DNA of 64,000 bases from an archaeon GW2011_AR15 (GTDB lineage: Archaea > Nanobdellota > Nanobdellia > Woesearchaeales > GW2011-AR15). The stretch spans positions 482,884 to 546,883 of the forward strand of contig CP010425.1 of assembly GCA_000830295.1 (NCBI GenBank), written 5' to 3'. Below the pieces are notes generated by a model. It was not told the origin of the DNA, made no database searches, and saw only the letters and a program-made list of their open reading frames with translations. Shown here one piece after another: positions 52,504 through 60,611 of this stretch. The first letter of the stretch is position 1; each line of letters starts with the position of its first letter. A program made the position numbers and the translations under genes.

Positions 52504-53184
52504 TTATAGTTCACTAAATTCCTCTGGGTCTTCCTTTTTTTCTTCAGCCCGAGGTTTTTCATGAGCCTTTTTTTCATTAGCCTCTGGCATGCTGTTTTTC
52601 TTAGCCAGGGCCTCCTCAAGGAATGCCGCGCCCTGCTTATACCAGTCAGGCTCCCCTTCAAAATCATCGACCTTCCTCTGGTCTGGCTCGCTGATTTTCT
52701 TGAAAACTTCCCTGATGTCCTTTGAGCCCTCAACATCAAAATACTCATAGAATTTCTCAGTCAGGCCAATCCTGTAGCTTCTTCCCTCATGCTCTTTTTT
52801 TATGAAGCCGAGCTCGAGAAGCTCTGCAATATGGTCATAGGCCTTGTTGTGCCTTATGTCCACGACCTCGCTCTGCAGCACAGGGGCTTTCCAGGCAATT
52901 ACTGCAAGTGTCTCAAGCATTGTCTTCGGAAGCTCTGTTTCAGAGACAATTTTCCTTACCAATGGGAGGTATGCCTCCCTTACAGTCAGTTTCCAGCCGT
53001 CTTTCTCCTCCACAACCATAAGCGGAGAACTCCTTTTTTCATATTCTTCTTTCAGCTTCTTTACATTATTGACCAGGACCAGTTTATTGGATACACCAGT
53101 AAGCTGGAGAAGTGTGTCAGCATCCATGAACCTGCCGGATGCAAAAAGAAGCGCCTCTATCTGGTTTTTGTAGTCCTGGCTCAT
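52504..53184 (-). CDS. scpB: Segregation and condensation protein B
   Basis: 226 residues. Two winged helices: IEALLFASGRFMDADTLLQLTG, then ELPKTMLETLAVIAWKAPVLQSEVVDIR and LLELGFIKKEHEGRSYRIGLTEKFYEYF, the ScpB core. A charged C-terminal tail of about 60 residues is disordered. ScpB binds the kleisin ScpA on SMC complexes. Its start overlaps the upstream gene by 4 nt, in the place scpA usually holds, yet that gene does not look like ScpA. Confidence 0.9.
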   Translation of the reverse strand: MSQDYKNQIEALLFASGRFMDADTLLQLTGVSNKLVLVNNVKKLKEEYEKRSSPLMVVEEKDGWKLTVREAYLPLVRKIVSETELPKTMLETLAVIAWKAPVLQSEVVDIRHNKAYDHIAELLELGFIKKEHEGRSYRIGLTEKFYEYFDVEGSKDIREVFKKISEPDQRKVDDFEGEPDWYKQGAAFLEEALAKKNSMPEANEKKAHEKPRAEEKKEDPEEFSEL

Positions 53185-53780
53185 TTTTTCGGGACAGCCT
53201 TATACAGCTCCCCATCCTTTTTAACTTTTCCTTCCTTAATAAGAACATTCAGGACCTGCTCAATATTCTCTGCCCTTACACCCATAAGCGGCTGTATCTG
53301 CCCTATGGTCATAGGCCTTGAGCTCAGCAGGACAACAATGAAATTCCTCAGCAGGACAGCGGTGTTTTTTATGTAATGCGTGTTTGACTCCTTGGCCTGC
53401 AATATACCGGTATTCATAGCATGCATCCTTGCCTGGAGGTCATTGAGGAAACCCATCAAGTCGTTGTTTTTCACAACCAGATTTTCAGGAGCAATTATTT
53501 CGATGCTTGCAGGCATGAAATCAAAGCAGAATGAAAGCAGGCTGTTCATATCCTTTACAAGCAGCTCAACCTCTGCGAAAGTGCTGAAGAGCTCATCTTT
53601 CTTCTCGGCAGTTTCTGCATGCTCGCTCACTATCGTAAATTCCTTAACTTCCTTTATCTTCTTTATATGGGTCTTAAGTGCATCTTCCACATATTTTTTC
53701 GGCCTGCCTACAACCTCCAGGATTCCCACAATATGTATCCAGCCTTCTGAGACCTTACCTTCAATTTCCCTCTGATTCAT
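53181..53780 (-). CDS. Unrecognised protein translationally coupled to ScpB
   Basis: 199 residues. The N-terminal part (WIHIVGILEVVGRPKKYVEDAL; FSTFAEVELLV; PASIEIIAP) reads as an alpha/beta, ACT-like domain. The C-terminal 60 residues (LSSRPMTIGQIQPLMGVRAENIEQVLNVLIKEGKV) look like a winged helix. No kleisin N-terminal signature. Overlaps scpB by 4 nt. It may regulate or replace part of the SMC-ScpAB complex. Confidence 0.75.
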   Translation of the reverse strand: MNQREIEGKVSEGWIHIVGILEVVGRPKKYVEDALKTHIKKIKEVKEFTIVSEHAETAEKKDELFSTFAEVELLVKDMNSLLSFCFDFMPASIEIIAPENLVVKNNDLMGFLNDLQARMHAMNTGILQAKESNTHYIKNTAVLLRNFIVVLLSSRPMTIGQIQPLMGVRAENIEQVLNVLIKEGKVKKDGELYKAVPKK

Positions 53781-53803
53781 AGGAATTAGCTAAATCTTAG
53801 CCT

Positions 53804-53814
53804 GTTTAAAATGT
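53804..53814 (-). promoter_or_regulatory. TATA box for the scpB operon
   Basis: Minus strand reads ACATTTTAAAC, centred about 28 nt before ATG 53780. Confidence 0.55.
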
Positions 53815-53824
53815 TTTCGATAAG

Positions 53825-53838
53825 CTTTTTATATAAAG
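53825..53838 (+). promoter_or_regulatory. TATA box for the gene at 53856
   Basis: CTTTTTATATAAAG, centred 24 nt before ATG 53856; it decides that start over an in-frame ATG at 53811. Confidence 0.65.
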
Positions 53839-53855
53839 CAATAGGACAGGCAAAT

Positions 53856-54407
53856 ATGGCAAAGCTGAAAGAGCTGGAATACAAATCAATAGAAGTGAGC
53901 AGCCTTTCTATTGAAGAGATGCTTGGCATAGGCATTCCTGACAGATACTGGGGCACGGTCAGAGCGGGATTTTCCAGCCCTGCGGGGAGAGAGTATCTTG
54001 CAGTGCATGTCAGAGAGCATCCGGAAGGCCCGTATATCCTTCTGGTCAGCGATACGAGAATGGATGCTGCTGATTTTCTGGGAATTGGCGAGGCAGTGAA
54101 AAGAATAACAGAAGGAGAACAGGATTATAGAGGGGGTGAAGAAATGCAGGGTTTCCTTGAAGACTGCTTTAAGAAAAGCAGATATGACCAGAGGATTACA
54201 AACAGGTCCGGGGATTTGTGCGAAGTTATAAGGCTCAAGAGAAAGCCTGACAGGGAATACCTTGCAGAGCTTGTAGAAAAATACGACAAAGTATTTACTG
54301 GCGTGCATATAGAGAAAATATTTTTCAGTGATGTTCCTGTTTCTGTTTATTGGGCTTCTGAGCTTCCGGCATTCAGCAAGGATAAAGTGCATGTCGATCC
54401 TGTCTAA
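53856..54407 (+). CDS. Soluble protein, function unknown
   Basis: 183 residues from ATG 53856. Not recognised. Charged, no membrane segments. Distinct stretches are EEMLGIGIPDRYWGTVRAGF, SSPAGREYLAVHVREHPEG and a C-terminal VYWASELPAFSKDKVHVDP. Leaderless promoter directly upstream. Neighbours (scpB operon, Lrp sensor, Hef) give no clear functional link. Confidence 0.65.
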   Translation: MAKLKELEYKSIEVSSLSIEEMLGIGIPDRYWGTVRAGFSSPAGREYLAVHVREHPEGPYILLVSDTRMDAADFLGIGEAVKRITEGEQDYRGGEEMQGFLEDCFKKSRYDQRITNRSGDLCEVIRLKRKPDREYLAELVEKYDKVFTGVHIEKIFFSDVPVSVYWASELPAFSKDKVHVDPV

Positions 54408-54418
54408 TGCTCAAAAAA

Positions 54419-54432
54419 CTTTTTATATTAAG
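54419..54432 (+). promoter_or_regulatory. TATA box for the Lrp-sensor gene
   Basis: CTTTTTATATTAAG, centred 26 nt before ATG 54451. Confidence 0.65.
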
Positions 54433-54450
54433 CAAGATTAGCAGTATTAA

Positions 54451-54690
54451 ATGAGAATAGTTTACCTTCTTATAAGGGCAGAGCACGGCAAGATAGGCAT
54501 AGTGAAAGCCCAGCTTGCAAAGCACGAAGAAATCTCTGAAATCCATGAAGTCTTTGGAAGATATGACATTGTGGCCAAGGTGCTGGCAGAGAACTACGGT
54601 GAATTCAAGAGGTTCATACAGAACAAAATAAGGGTGCAGGAAGGAATAAAGAGCATAGAGCCGATTTTTGTTGCTGAAGACCTTGAATGA
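54451..54690 (+). CDS. Stand-alone Lrp/AsnC ligand-binding (RAM) domain
   Basis: 79 residues. The whole protein is one beta-alpha-beta-beta-alpha-beta sensor domain: VYLLIRAEHGKIGIVKAQL, ISEIHEVFGRYDIVAKVLA, and GIKSIEPIFV. No DNA-binding helix-turn-helix is present. Such proteins bind amino acids and may pair with full Lrp regulators. Its stop abuts the hef stop on the other strand with no gap. Confidence 0.85.
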   Translation: MRIVYLLIRAEHGKIGIVKAQLAKHEEISEIHEVFGRYDIVAKVLAENYGEFKRFIQNKIRVQEGIKSIEPIFVAEDLE

Positions 54691-56880
54691 TTAATCAGTA
54701 TATTCAGAATCAGTTATCTCTTTTATCTTGGAAGCCTTTTTCTCGCCGATAAGCTCAACTTCCTTCAGTTTCTCTTCAGAGGCGTTGATTATTTTTTTCA
54801 CAGAGCCGAATTTCTTCAGCAGAGGTTTTGAGAGTATAGGGCCGACGCCTGGAAGCGCAGAAACAATATATTCCTGCTGCTCTTTTAATGTAAGAGGCTT
54901 TGAGCTGTGCAGGGTAAATCCCTTTTTTTCTTCTGTCTGCTCTCTCTTGGCTATCATAGCCATCAGCAGCGCAGTATCATCGCTGTTTTTTGTCGCAAGT
55001 ATAGGGACGCCATAATCAATTGTTATTGCAGCAAGCATCCCTCTTATTGCATTAGGGTGGAGCTGCCTCTGGCTGTAGATATCCTCGTCCCCTTCAAGTA
55101 TGATTATCTGCTTCCTGTATTTCTGCATGTCCTTTAGCTGTGTGAAGAGCCTCTTGTCAATAAGTGAATCTATGAAATCAGGGATTGTCTTGTATTCAAC
55201 GCAGATATCGGGGCTAAGCACATAATCTCCCACATCAAGCTTCTCAAGGTTTATCTTTATGCCAAGCTCAATCAGCTTCTTTATCACACCCGAGCTTTTT
55301 TCCCTGTAATCGGCAAAAATCGTTATTTCTGTTTTAGGCAGGACGAATTCAGTCAGCTTTTTTTCTGTCCTCTTTTCAGCATTGAATTCCTTTTTCAGCT
55401 TTCTCAGTATGTCTTCCATCCTTCTTTCCTTATGGTATGAAGACCACCTGTAGCCTTCATCCCTTGTCTTCTTTGCCACAAGCACAATTACGTCTCCTTT
55501 CTTCTGCCTGCCTGTCCTTCCCCTCCTCTGTATTGTCCTTATTGCACTTGGCACAGGCTCATAGAAAATTACAACATCAACCTCGGGGATGTCAAGCCCT
55601 TCCTCACCGACGCTTGACATTACAAGCACGTTGAAATCATTGCTCTTGAATTGTTCTATAAGCCCTATCTGCTCTTTCTGGCTTAATCCTGTGCCTTTCT
55701 TTTTCTGCTGGCCGACAAACATCTTCGCTTTCATCCCCGGAATCTTGTTTATCTCTTCCACAAGGCTCGAGATGGAATCCCTGTACTGCGAGAAGACAAT
55801 TATCTTTGCATCCTTTTCCTTTCCGTATTTCTGGAGTATGCTTTTCAGCTCATAGTATTTCGGATGCTCAATTTTCATCTCCTTCAGATTCCTTATTGTT
55901 ATAAGTGCAGACTTAAAATTCAGGTCAGAGACAAGATTTTTTACAGCTTTTGTCTTTGTTGTCTTTGCCTTTGCCACAAGGGATTCCATATATTCCAGCA
56001 GCGGAGTTATGCCCTGGCTCTCCAGCAGCTCAAGAGCATGCTGCACTTTCAGCGCCTCTGCAAGAAGGGAAATGGCTTTCATGCTCTCATAGTCCCTGGA
56101 ATCCTTTACATTGACCAGCAGCTCCCTCTGCGTTGCAAGAAGATCTGTCTTGTTGTCCAATGCCCTGTTCATCGGCACAAGCTCCTTCATCCTTGATATC
56201 TTTTCCTTGAAGCAGTCGCTCAGGAATTTCTGCGCAGACCTGAAATGCTCAGGAAGATCAACATGAACCCATTTTACATTGACATCCTGCACATAAGGGG
56301 CAACATCAGGGTCATCATCAGTTCTTATTTCTACATCTTCGATGTGCAGGTTCTTTATGACTTCCTTTATTTTCTCCAGCTCGCTCCCGGGGCTTGCAGT
56401 TAATGCTAATATCCTCTTGCTTTTGGCTTTCCTCATGTACTGCCCAGCTATCCACACATAGGAATAGTTTCCCACTGCCCTGTGGGCCTCATCAAAGCCA
56501 AGCAGGGAAACTTCCTCGAGCCTTATCCTGTTTGCAATTATGTCATTCTCCAGGCCCTGCGGAGTTGAGAAAATAATTTTTGATGTCTTCCAGAGCTCTT
56601 CTCTTTTTGCAGGCGTTACATTGCCTGTAAAAATCGCCATATCCTTTTCATCTATTTCAAGATGCCTCAGAAAGACATTATAATACTGGACGACCAGGGG
56701 CTTTGTCGGGCCAAGCAGAAGGATTTTTGAATCCGGGAATTCCTTAAGCCTCAAAGAGGCCAGCATCAGGAAGATATATGTTTTTCCGAGGCCTGTCGGA
56801 AGGACTACAAGAGTGTTCTTCTCAGAGGCAGTCGCAAGTATTGTCTGCTGGTACAGCCTCGGCGCGAAATCTTTTATCAT
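54691..56880 (-). CDS. hef: Hef helicase-nuclease (FANCM/XPF-like)
   Basis: 729 residues, close to known Hef proteins. SF2 helicase: Walker A LPTGLGKTY (27-35), DEAH (130-133), FSQYRDSISSL, and motif VI QRRGRTGRQ. XPF-type nuclease from about 525: FADYREKSSG, GDYVLSPDICVEYKTIPDF, where the ERKxxxD signature reads EYKTIPD (Arg to Tyr, Glu/Lys/Asp kept). C-terminal helix-hairpin-helix pair: ALPGVGPILSKPLLKKFGSV. Acts on stalled forks and branched DNA. Confidence 0.94.
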   Translation of the reverse strand: MIKDFAPRLYQQTILATASEKNTLVVLPTGLGKTYIFLMLASLRLKEFPDSKILLLGPTKPLVVQYYNVFLRHLEIDEKDMAIFTGNVTPAKREELWKTSKIIFSTPQGLENDIIANRIRLEEVSLLGFDEAHRAVGNYSYVWIAGQYMRKAKSKRILALTASPGSELEKIKEVIKNLHIEDVEIRTDDDPDVAPYVQDVNVKWVHVDLPEHFRSAQKFLSDCFKEKISRMKELVPMNRALDNKTDLLATQRELLVNVKDSRDYESMKAISLLAEALKVQHALELLESQGITPLLEYMESLVAKAKTTKTKAVKNLVSDLNFKSALITIRNLKEMKIEHPKYYELKSILQKYGKEKDAKIIVFSQYRDSISSLVEEINKIPGMKAKMFVGQQKKKGTGLSQKEQIGLIEQFKSNDFNVLVMSSVGEEGLDIPEVDVVIFYEPVPSAIRTIQRRGRTGRQKKGDVIVLVAKKTRDEGYRWSSYHKERRMEDILRKLKKEFNAEKRTEKKLTEFVLPKTEITIFADYREKSSGVIKKLIELGIKINLEKLDVGDYVLSPDICVEYKTIPDFIDSLIDKRLFTQLKDMQKYRKQIIILEGDEDIYSQRQLHPNAIRGMLAAITIDYGVPILATKNSDDTALLMAMIAKREQTEEKKGFTLHSSKPLTLKEQQEYIVSALPGVGPILSKPLLKKFGSVKKIINASEEKLKEVELIGEKKASKIKEITDSEYTD

Positions 56881-56900
56881 GCAATTAGAGAAAGGAGATT

Positions 56901-56911
56901 TCTTTAAATAG
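56901..56911 (-). promoter_or_regulatory. TATA box for hef
   Basis: Minus strand reads CTATTTAAAGA, centred 26 nt before ATG 56880. Confidence 0.6.
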
Positions 56912-56956
56912 GTTTATTATTGCTGATGCGAAAAAGCTGATTTTCTTCAGCCCAAA

Positions 56957-56968
56957 ATTTTATATACC
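56957..56968 (+). promoter_or_regulatory. TATA box for the DUF106 gene
   Basis: ATTTTATATACC, centred 27 nt before ATG 56989; it decides against the TTG at 56980. Confidence 0.65.
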
Positions 56969-56988
56969 ACATATGTTTCTTGAACTGG

Positions 56989-57783
56989 ATGGTATTTGAT
57001 ACATTGCTTGGATGGACATTATCATTCCACCCCGCGCTTTCAATATTGATTCTCTCATTGATTGTCTCAATTATAATCACGCTGGCAATAAAATTCTTCA
57101 CAGACCAAAGCCTTATGAAAGATCTTAAGGAAGAGCTGAAAGAACTGCAGAGGCAGATGAAAGAGTTGAGAAACAACCCTAAAAAACTGGCTAAAGTCAA
57201 TGACCGGGTTATGGAAGTCAATATGAAATACATGACGCATTCCATGAGGCCAACTTTATTTACATTCATTCCGATAATCCTTGTTTTCGGCTGGATGAAC
57301 ATGCATATAGGGTTTTATCCGCTAATGCCAAACGAGCCTTTTCAGCTTACTGCAGTATTTGAAGATGGATCAGACGGGCAGATATCAATGGTTCTTCCTG
57401 AAGGCATAACCCTGCTTGAGGGAGCTGCTGAAAGGGAAGTGCTGGACAATGAAGTCCAGTGGACACTTTCAGGGGAGCCGGGAGAATATGCTTTAGATGT
57501 GATGTACAAAGGCAAGACATACACCAAGGACATCATAATAGCAGATGAGCCAATATATGCTCCTGTTGAAAAAAGCTTCAGGAAAAGCTATGTCCTGTTC
57601 ACTTCTCCTGACGAGAACGGCCTGAATACAATAAAGCTGAGCAATAAGCAGATAATTCCCTTTGAGGATGTCCCTGTAATGAAAGATATTCCGTGGATAA
57701 GCACATTCAACTGGTTCTGGACATATTTCCTGTTCTCACTTGTTTTTAGCATGGGCCTGAGAAGGGCATTAAATATATATTAA
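56989..57783 (+). CDS. DUF106 / EMC3-TMCO1 family membrane insertase-like protein
   Basis: 264 residues from ATG 56989. First helix PALSILILSLIVSIIITLAIK, a cytoplasmic coiled coil (DLKEELKELQRQMKELRNNPKKL), a second helix PTLFTFIPIILVFGWM, and a third at the C-terminus (WFWTYFLFSLVFSMGLRR). An extra domain of about 115 residues between helices 2 and 3 (about 125-235) lies outside the minimal fold. Archaeal relatives are Oxa1-superfamily proteins that help insert membrane proteins. Confidence 0.85.
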   Translation: MVFDTLLGWTLSFHPALSILILSLIVSIIITLAIKFFTDQSLMKDLKEELKELQRQMKELRNNPKKLAKVNDRVMEVNMKYMTHSMRPTLFTFIPIILVFGWMNMHIGFYPLMPNEPFQLTAVFEDGSDGQISMVLPEGITLLEGAAEREVLDNEVQWTLSGEPGEYALDVMYKGKTYTKDIIIADEPIYAPVEKSFRKSYVLFTSPDENGLNTIKLSNKQIIPFEDVPVMKDIPWISTFNWFWTYFLFSLVFSMGLRRALNIY

Positions 57784-57784
57784 C
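57771..57784 (+). promoter_or_regulatory. TATA box for the GH5-like gene
   Basis: AAATATATATTAAC, centred 25 nt before ATG 57802 and overlapping the DUF106 stop. Confidence 0.55.
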
Positions 57785-57801
57785 TCATATTTTGGATTAG
57801 C

Positions 57802-58872
57802 ATGCCATATAAAAACATGAATAGATGGTCTTCTGAAAAAGCAAACAACTGGTATAAGAAGCAGGGCTGGATTGCAGGAATTAATTTCATCCCGAGCAAT
57901 GCCGTCAACCAGCTGGAGATGTGGCAACAAGAGACTTTTGACCAGAAAACCATTGACAGGGAGCTGGGATATGCTGAAAAACTTGGCTTCAATGCTGCAA
58001 GAGTTTTCCTGCACAATCTCCTCTGGGAGCAGGACCCAGAAGGGTTTGTAAAAAGAATAGAAGCATATCTAAAAATAGCTGATAAGCGCGGCATTAAAAC
58101 AATGTTTGTTCTTCTTGATGGCGTATGGAATCCTTTTCCCAGACTTGGAAAACAGCCGGAGCCTCTGCCCTACATTCACAATTCAGGTTGGGTCCAGAGC
58201 GCCGGAGCAGAATATCTCAGAGATGAAAGCAGGCATCCGCTGATAGAGTCATATGTGAAAGGCATAGTAAAGCATTTCGCGGATGACAGAAGAATCCTGA
58301 TGTGGGATATTTTCAATGAACCGAACAATCCCAACAGGGGATATATCGGAAAAGAAATCGTGAACAAGGAAAAAGCAGCCTTCAGGCTGCTTGCAAAGGC
58401 ATTCTCATGGGCGCGGGATGCAAAGCCATCACAACCTATAACAGCAGGTGTATGGGGCAGCATGCTGTTTGGCATAATATGGAAAAAAAGAATAAACCAG
58501 TTTATGCTGGCCAATTCAGATGCCATCACTTTCCACAGTTATAGGTCCGCAGGAAAACTGGAAAAGGAGATATTATATCTAAAAAAATTCAAACGCCCGG
58601 TCATCTGCACTGAATACATGGGAAGGCCATACAGCACTTTTGAGACATGCATGCCGGTCTTCAAAAAGCACAATACCGGCTGCTTCAGCTGGGGGCTTGT
58701 ATCAGGGAAGACGCAGACAATTTACCCGTGGTCATCATGGGCTTTAAGGCAGAAAAAAGAGCCAACAGTATGGTTTCATGACATTCTGAGGAAAGACGGG
58801 ACAGCTTTCAACGAGAAAGAGGTTGAATTTATAAAAAATTTCACTAAAAAAACCTCCCACCATATTATCTGA
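57802..58872 (+). CDS. Glycoside hydrolase family 5-like (beta/alpha)8 enzyme
   Basis: 356 residues. GH-A clan signals: AARVFLHNLLWEQDPEGF, WDIFNEPNNPNRG with the acid/base Glu after Asn (about 175), AITFHSYRS, and nucleophile Glu in VICTEYMGRP (about 272), then CFSWGLVSGKTQ. No signal peptide or membrane anchor, so it appears cytoplasmic, unusual for a polysaccharide hydrolase. It may recycle glycan fragments. Substrate not determinable. Confidence 0.8.
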   Translation: MPYKNMNRWSSEKANNWYKKQGWIAGINFIPSNAVNQLEMWQQETFDQKTIDRELGYAEKLGFNAARVFLHNLLWEQDPEGFVKRIEAYLKIADKRGIKTMFVLLDGVWNPFPRLGKQPEPLPYIHNSGWVQSAGAEYLRDESRHPLIESYVKGIVKHFADDRRILMWDIFNEPNNPNRGYIGKEIVNKEKAAFRLLAKAFSWARDAKPSQPITAGVWGSMLFGIIWKKRINQFMLANSDAITFHSYRSAGKLEKEILYLKKFKRPVICTEYMGRPYSTFETCMPVFKKHNTGCFSWGLVSGKTQTIYPWSSWALRQKKEPTVWFHDILRKDGTAFNEKEVEFIKNFTKKTSHHII

Positions 58873-58890
58873 AAAGCTAAACCTATACGA

Positions 58891-58903
58891 TATATTTATA
58901 AAG
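58891..58903 (+). promoter_or_regulatory. TATA box for the ribosomal protein pair
   Basis: TATATTTATAAAG, centred 28 nt before ATG 58925. Confidence 0.6.
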
Positions 58904-58924
58904 CAACTTTTTTTCCAAGAAGGT

Positions 58925-59191
58925 ATGCCAGAGCCAAGATTCAGGTCAAGGACATATAGGAGAATAACTAAGAAGCTCCCAGGAGGAGACCATGTTATTC
59001 ACTATGCCAAAAGGAAGCCCGGAGTGGCCAAATGCGCCAAATGCGGCGCCTCTCTTAAAGGCATACCAAGAGAAAGACCATACAAGATGCAGATCCTTGG
59101 CAAGAGCAAGAAGAGGAACGAGAGGCCATACGGCGGAAACCTCTGCTCAAAATGCTCAAGGCAGCTGATAAAAAAGGAAGCTAGACAATAA
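58925..59191 (+). CDS. rpl34e: 50S ribosomal protein eL34
   Basis: 88 residues, full length. Begins with RFRSRTYRRITKKLPGG and has zinc-finger pairs CAKCGASLKGIPRERP and CSKCSRQ, as in archaeal L34e. Archaea usually have cmk between the eL34 and eL14 genes; here eL14 follows directly after 36 nt. Confidence 0.96.
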   Translation: MPEPRFRSRTYRRITKKLPGGDHVIHYAKRKPGVAKCAKCGASLKGIPRERPYKMQILGKSKKRNERPYGGNLCSKCSRQLIKKEARQ

Positions 59192-59227
59192 GTACATAAC
59201 GTACTTGGCGGCAGGCGTGATGTGAAA

Positions 59228-59629
59228 ATGTACGAAACAGGAAGATTATGCGTGAAGATTGCCGGCAGAGATGCCAGGCAGAAATGTGTTATAATAGAAG
59301 TTCTTGATGATAATTTTGTCATGATAGACGGCCAGACAAGAAGAAGAAAGTGCAACATAAAGCACCTTGAGCCTCTTGATAAGGTCCTTAAGCTCAAAAA
59401 AGGAGCATCCCATTCAGATGTTGTTTCTGCTCTCAAAAGCGAAGGTATTGAAGTGACTGAAAGAAAAACAAAAACCAAGAAAGAAAGAATAGTCAAAAAG
59501 AGAAAAGCAGCAGGGGAAATTGCCGAAAAGACAACTGAAGAACCTGCAAAAAAAGAAGAGCCTAAAGCAGTCAAGCCTGCCAAAGAGACAAAGAAAAAAG
59601 CAGAACTAAAAGAGAAGAAGAAAAAATAA
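59228..59629 (+). CDS. rpl14e: 50S ribosomal protein eL14
   Basis: 133 residues from ATG 59228. GTGAT (59217-59221) fits the archaeal anti-Shine-Dalgarno at a six-base spacing; a GTG at 59222 is less likely. The conserved KOW-type core is GRLCVKIAGRDARQKCVII and FVMIDGQTRRRKCN. A Lys/Ala/Glu-rich tail of about 55 residues extends beyond the usual core and is probably disordered. Confidence 0.94.
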   Translation: MYETGRLCVKIAGRDARQKCVIIEVLDDNFVMIDGQTRRRKCNIKHLEPLDKVLKLKKGASHSDVVSALKSEGIEVTERKTKTKKERIVKKRKAAGEIAEKTTEEPAKKEEPKAVKPAKETKKKAELKEKKKK

Positions 59630-59639
59630 TTTTTCTTAA

Positions 59640-60452
59640 TTACTTATTTTTGGCAACAACCTTCATTTCTTTCCATGCAAGCTCGAACAATTCTCCAAGC
59701 GCGCTTGCGAAGAAAGGCGTGTTTACCCAGATTCCCACGTCATAAGTTGGGTGGACATCCATGTCATCATTTACCATGAACATCATTTCTTTGTTATCCA
59801 CTATGATAAGCCTTGCCTTTATTTTTGTGTTCCTTATCTCAGCATGCTTTGCAGCTTCCTTAAGGCCTTTATGATTAGGGTCTGTTATAGGGGCGGCAAT
59901 CCTTATTTTGACCCCTCTCTTGTGGAGCTCGTCAAATAAGGGACCGAGAGCCTCAACTTTCCTTATCAGGCCCTGCTCTGTTGATATCATATCAACAGTC
60001 TTTTCAGCGCTCCTTATCGTCATCTCCATATGATTATAGAGATTATGCCTTCCTCTCAGGCTTCCGCTCAGCTCGCTTGGCTCTATAAGCTCAATTCCCT
60101 GTGTGTGCAGTGAGCTAAGCTCCTGAAGAACATCAGTGGTTTTCAGGTTGTTAAGCCTCTCCACAGCGTCATCGGCATCTTTTCTCATATTTTTTTTGAC
60201 ACGCTCGACAACTTCAGTTGGCGGGACTGCAATATATTTTATCGGCTTGCCGATCTTCAAAACAACAAATCCTTTTTTCTCAAGGCTTTCAAGGACATCA
60301 TATGACCTTGACCTTGGGACATTGGCAATATCAGAAAGCTCTCCTGCTGTTGATACTCCCCTTGAAAGCAGCGCTGTCCAGATCTTTACTTCATACAGAT
60401 TTAGATTGAAATATCTTCTTAGCTTGCTAAGAAACTCATCTTTGACTATCAT
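59640..60452 (-). CDS. TrmB-family transcriptional regulator
   Basis: 270 residues from ATG 60452, with GGGGTG five bases before it; a GTG at 60458 is the alternative. N-terminal winged helix: NLNLYEVKIWTALLSRGVSTAGELSDIANVPRSRSYDVLESLEKKGFV. A coiled-coil linker (about 85-110) leads into a PLD-like sensor domain (MISTEQGLIRKV, GVKIRIAAPI). TrmB proteins sense sugars or metabolites. Palindromes lie in its promoter and toward the divergent acdBA genes. Confidence 0.9.
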   Translation of the reverse strand: MIVKDEFLSKLRRYFNLNLYEVKIWTALLSRGVSTAGELSDIANVPRSRSYDVLESLEKKGFVVLKIGKPIKYIAVPPTEVVERVKKNMRKDADDAVERLNNLKTTDVLQELSSLHTQGIELIEPSELSGSLRGRHNLYNHMEMTIRSAEKTVDMISTEQGLIRKVEALGPLFDELHKRGVKIRIAAPITDPNHKGLKEAAKHAEIRNTKIKARLIIVDNKEMMFMVNDDMDVHPTYDVGIWVNTPFFASALGELFELAWKEMKVVAKNK

Positions 60453-60470
60453 ACTCACACCCCGCGGTTA

Positions 60471-60486
60471 TTTTAACTGGTTAAAA
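60471..60486. promoter_or_regulatory. Palindrome in the TrmB-gene promoter (candidate operator)
   Basis: TTTTAACTGGTTAAAA, seven-base inverted arms around TG. It lies 19 nt before the regulator's ATG, between the likely TATA region (about 60486-60497) and the start, where a bound repressor would block transcription. Confidence 0.5.
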
Positions 60487-60500
60487 ACTTAAAATAATTA

Positions 60501-60518
60501 ATTGATACTAGTATTAAT
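60501..60518. promoter_or_regulatory. Second palindrome in the trmB-acdB intergenic region
   Basis: ATTGATACTAGTATTAAT, a perfect ten-base core ATACTAGTAT extended with one mismatch. It lies upstream of both divergent genes. Confidence 0.4.
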
Positions 60519-60576
60519 AGGTTGCGGTTTTTTTACCCCTATGTAGTATATCTTCTTTGTCCCTGAATATAAAGAA

Positions 60577-60590
60577 AAATATATATAGAC
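60577..60590 (+). promoter_or_regulatory. TATA box for acdB-acdA
   Basis: AAATATATATAGAC, centred 28 nt before ATG 60612. Confidence 0.65.
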
Positions 60591-60611
60591 GCCAAATATA
60601 GCAATCATAAT

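Noticed and set aside
53181-53780. Canonical ScpA
   Set aside because: Operon position fits, but the N-terminal region lacks the kleisin helices and reads as an alpha/beta domain.
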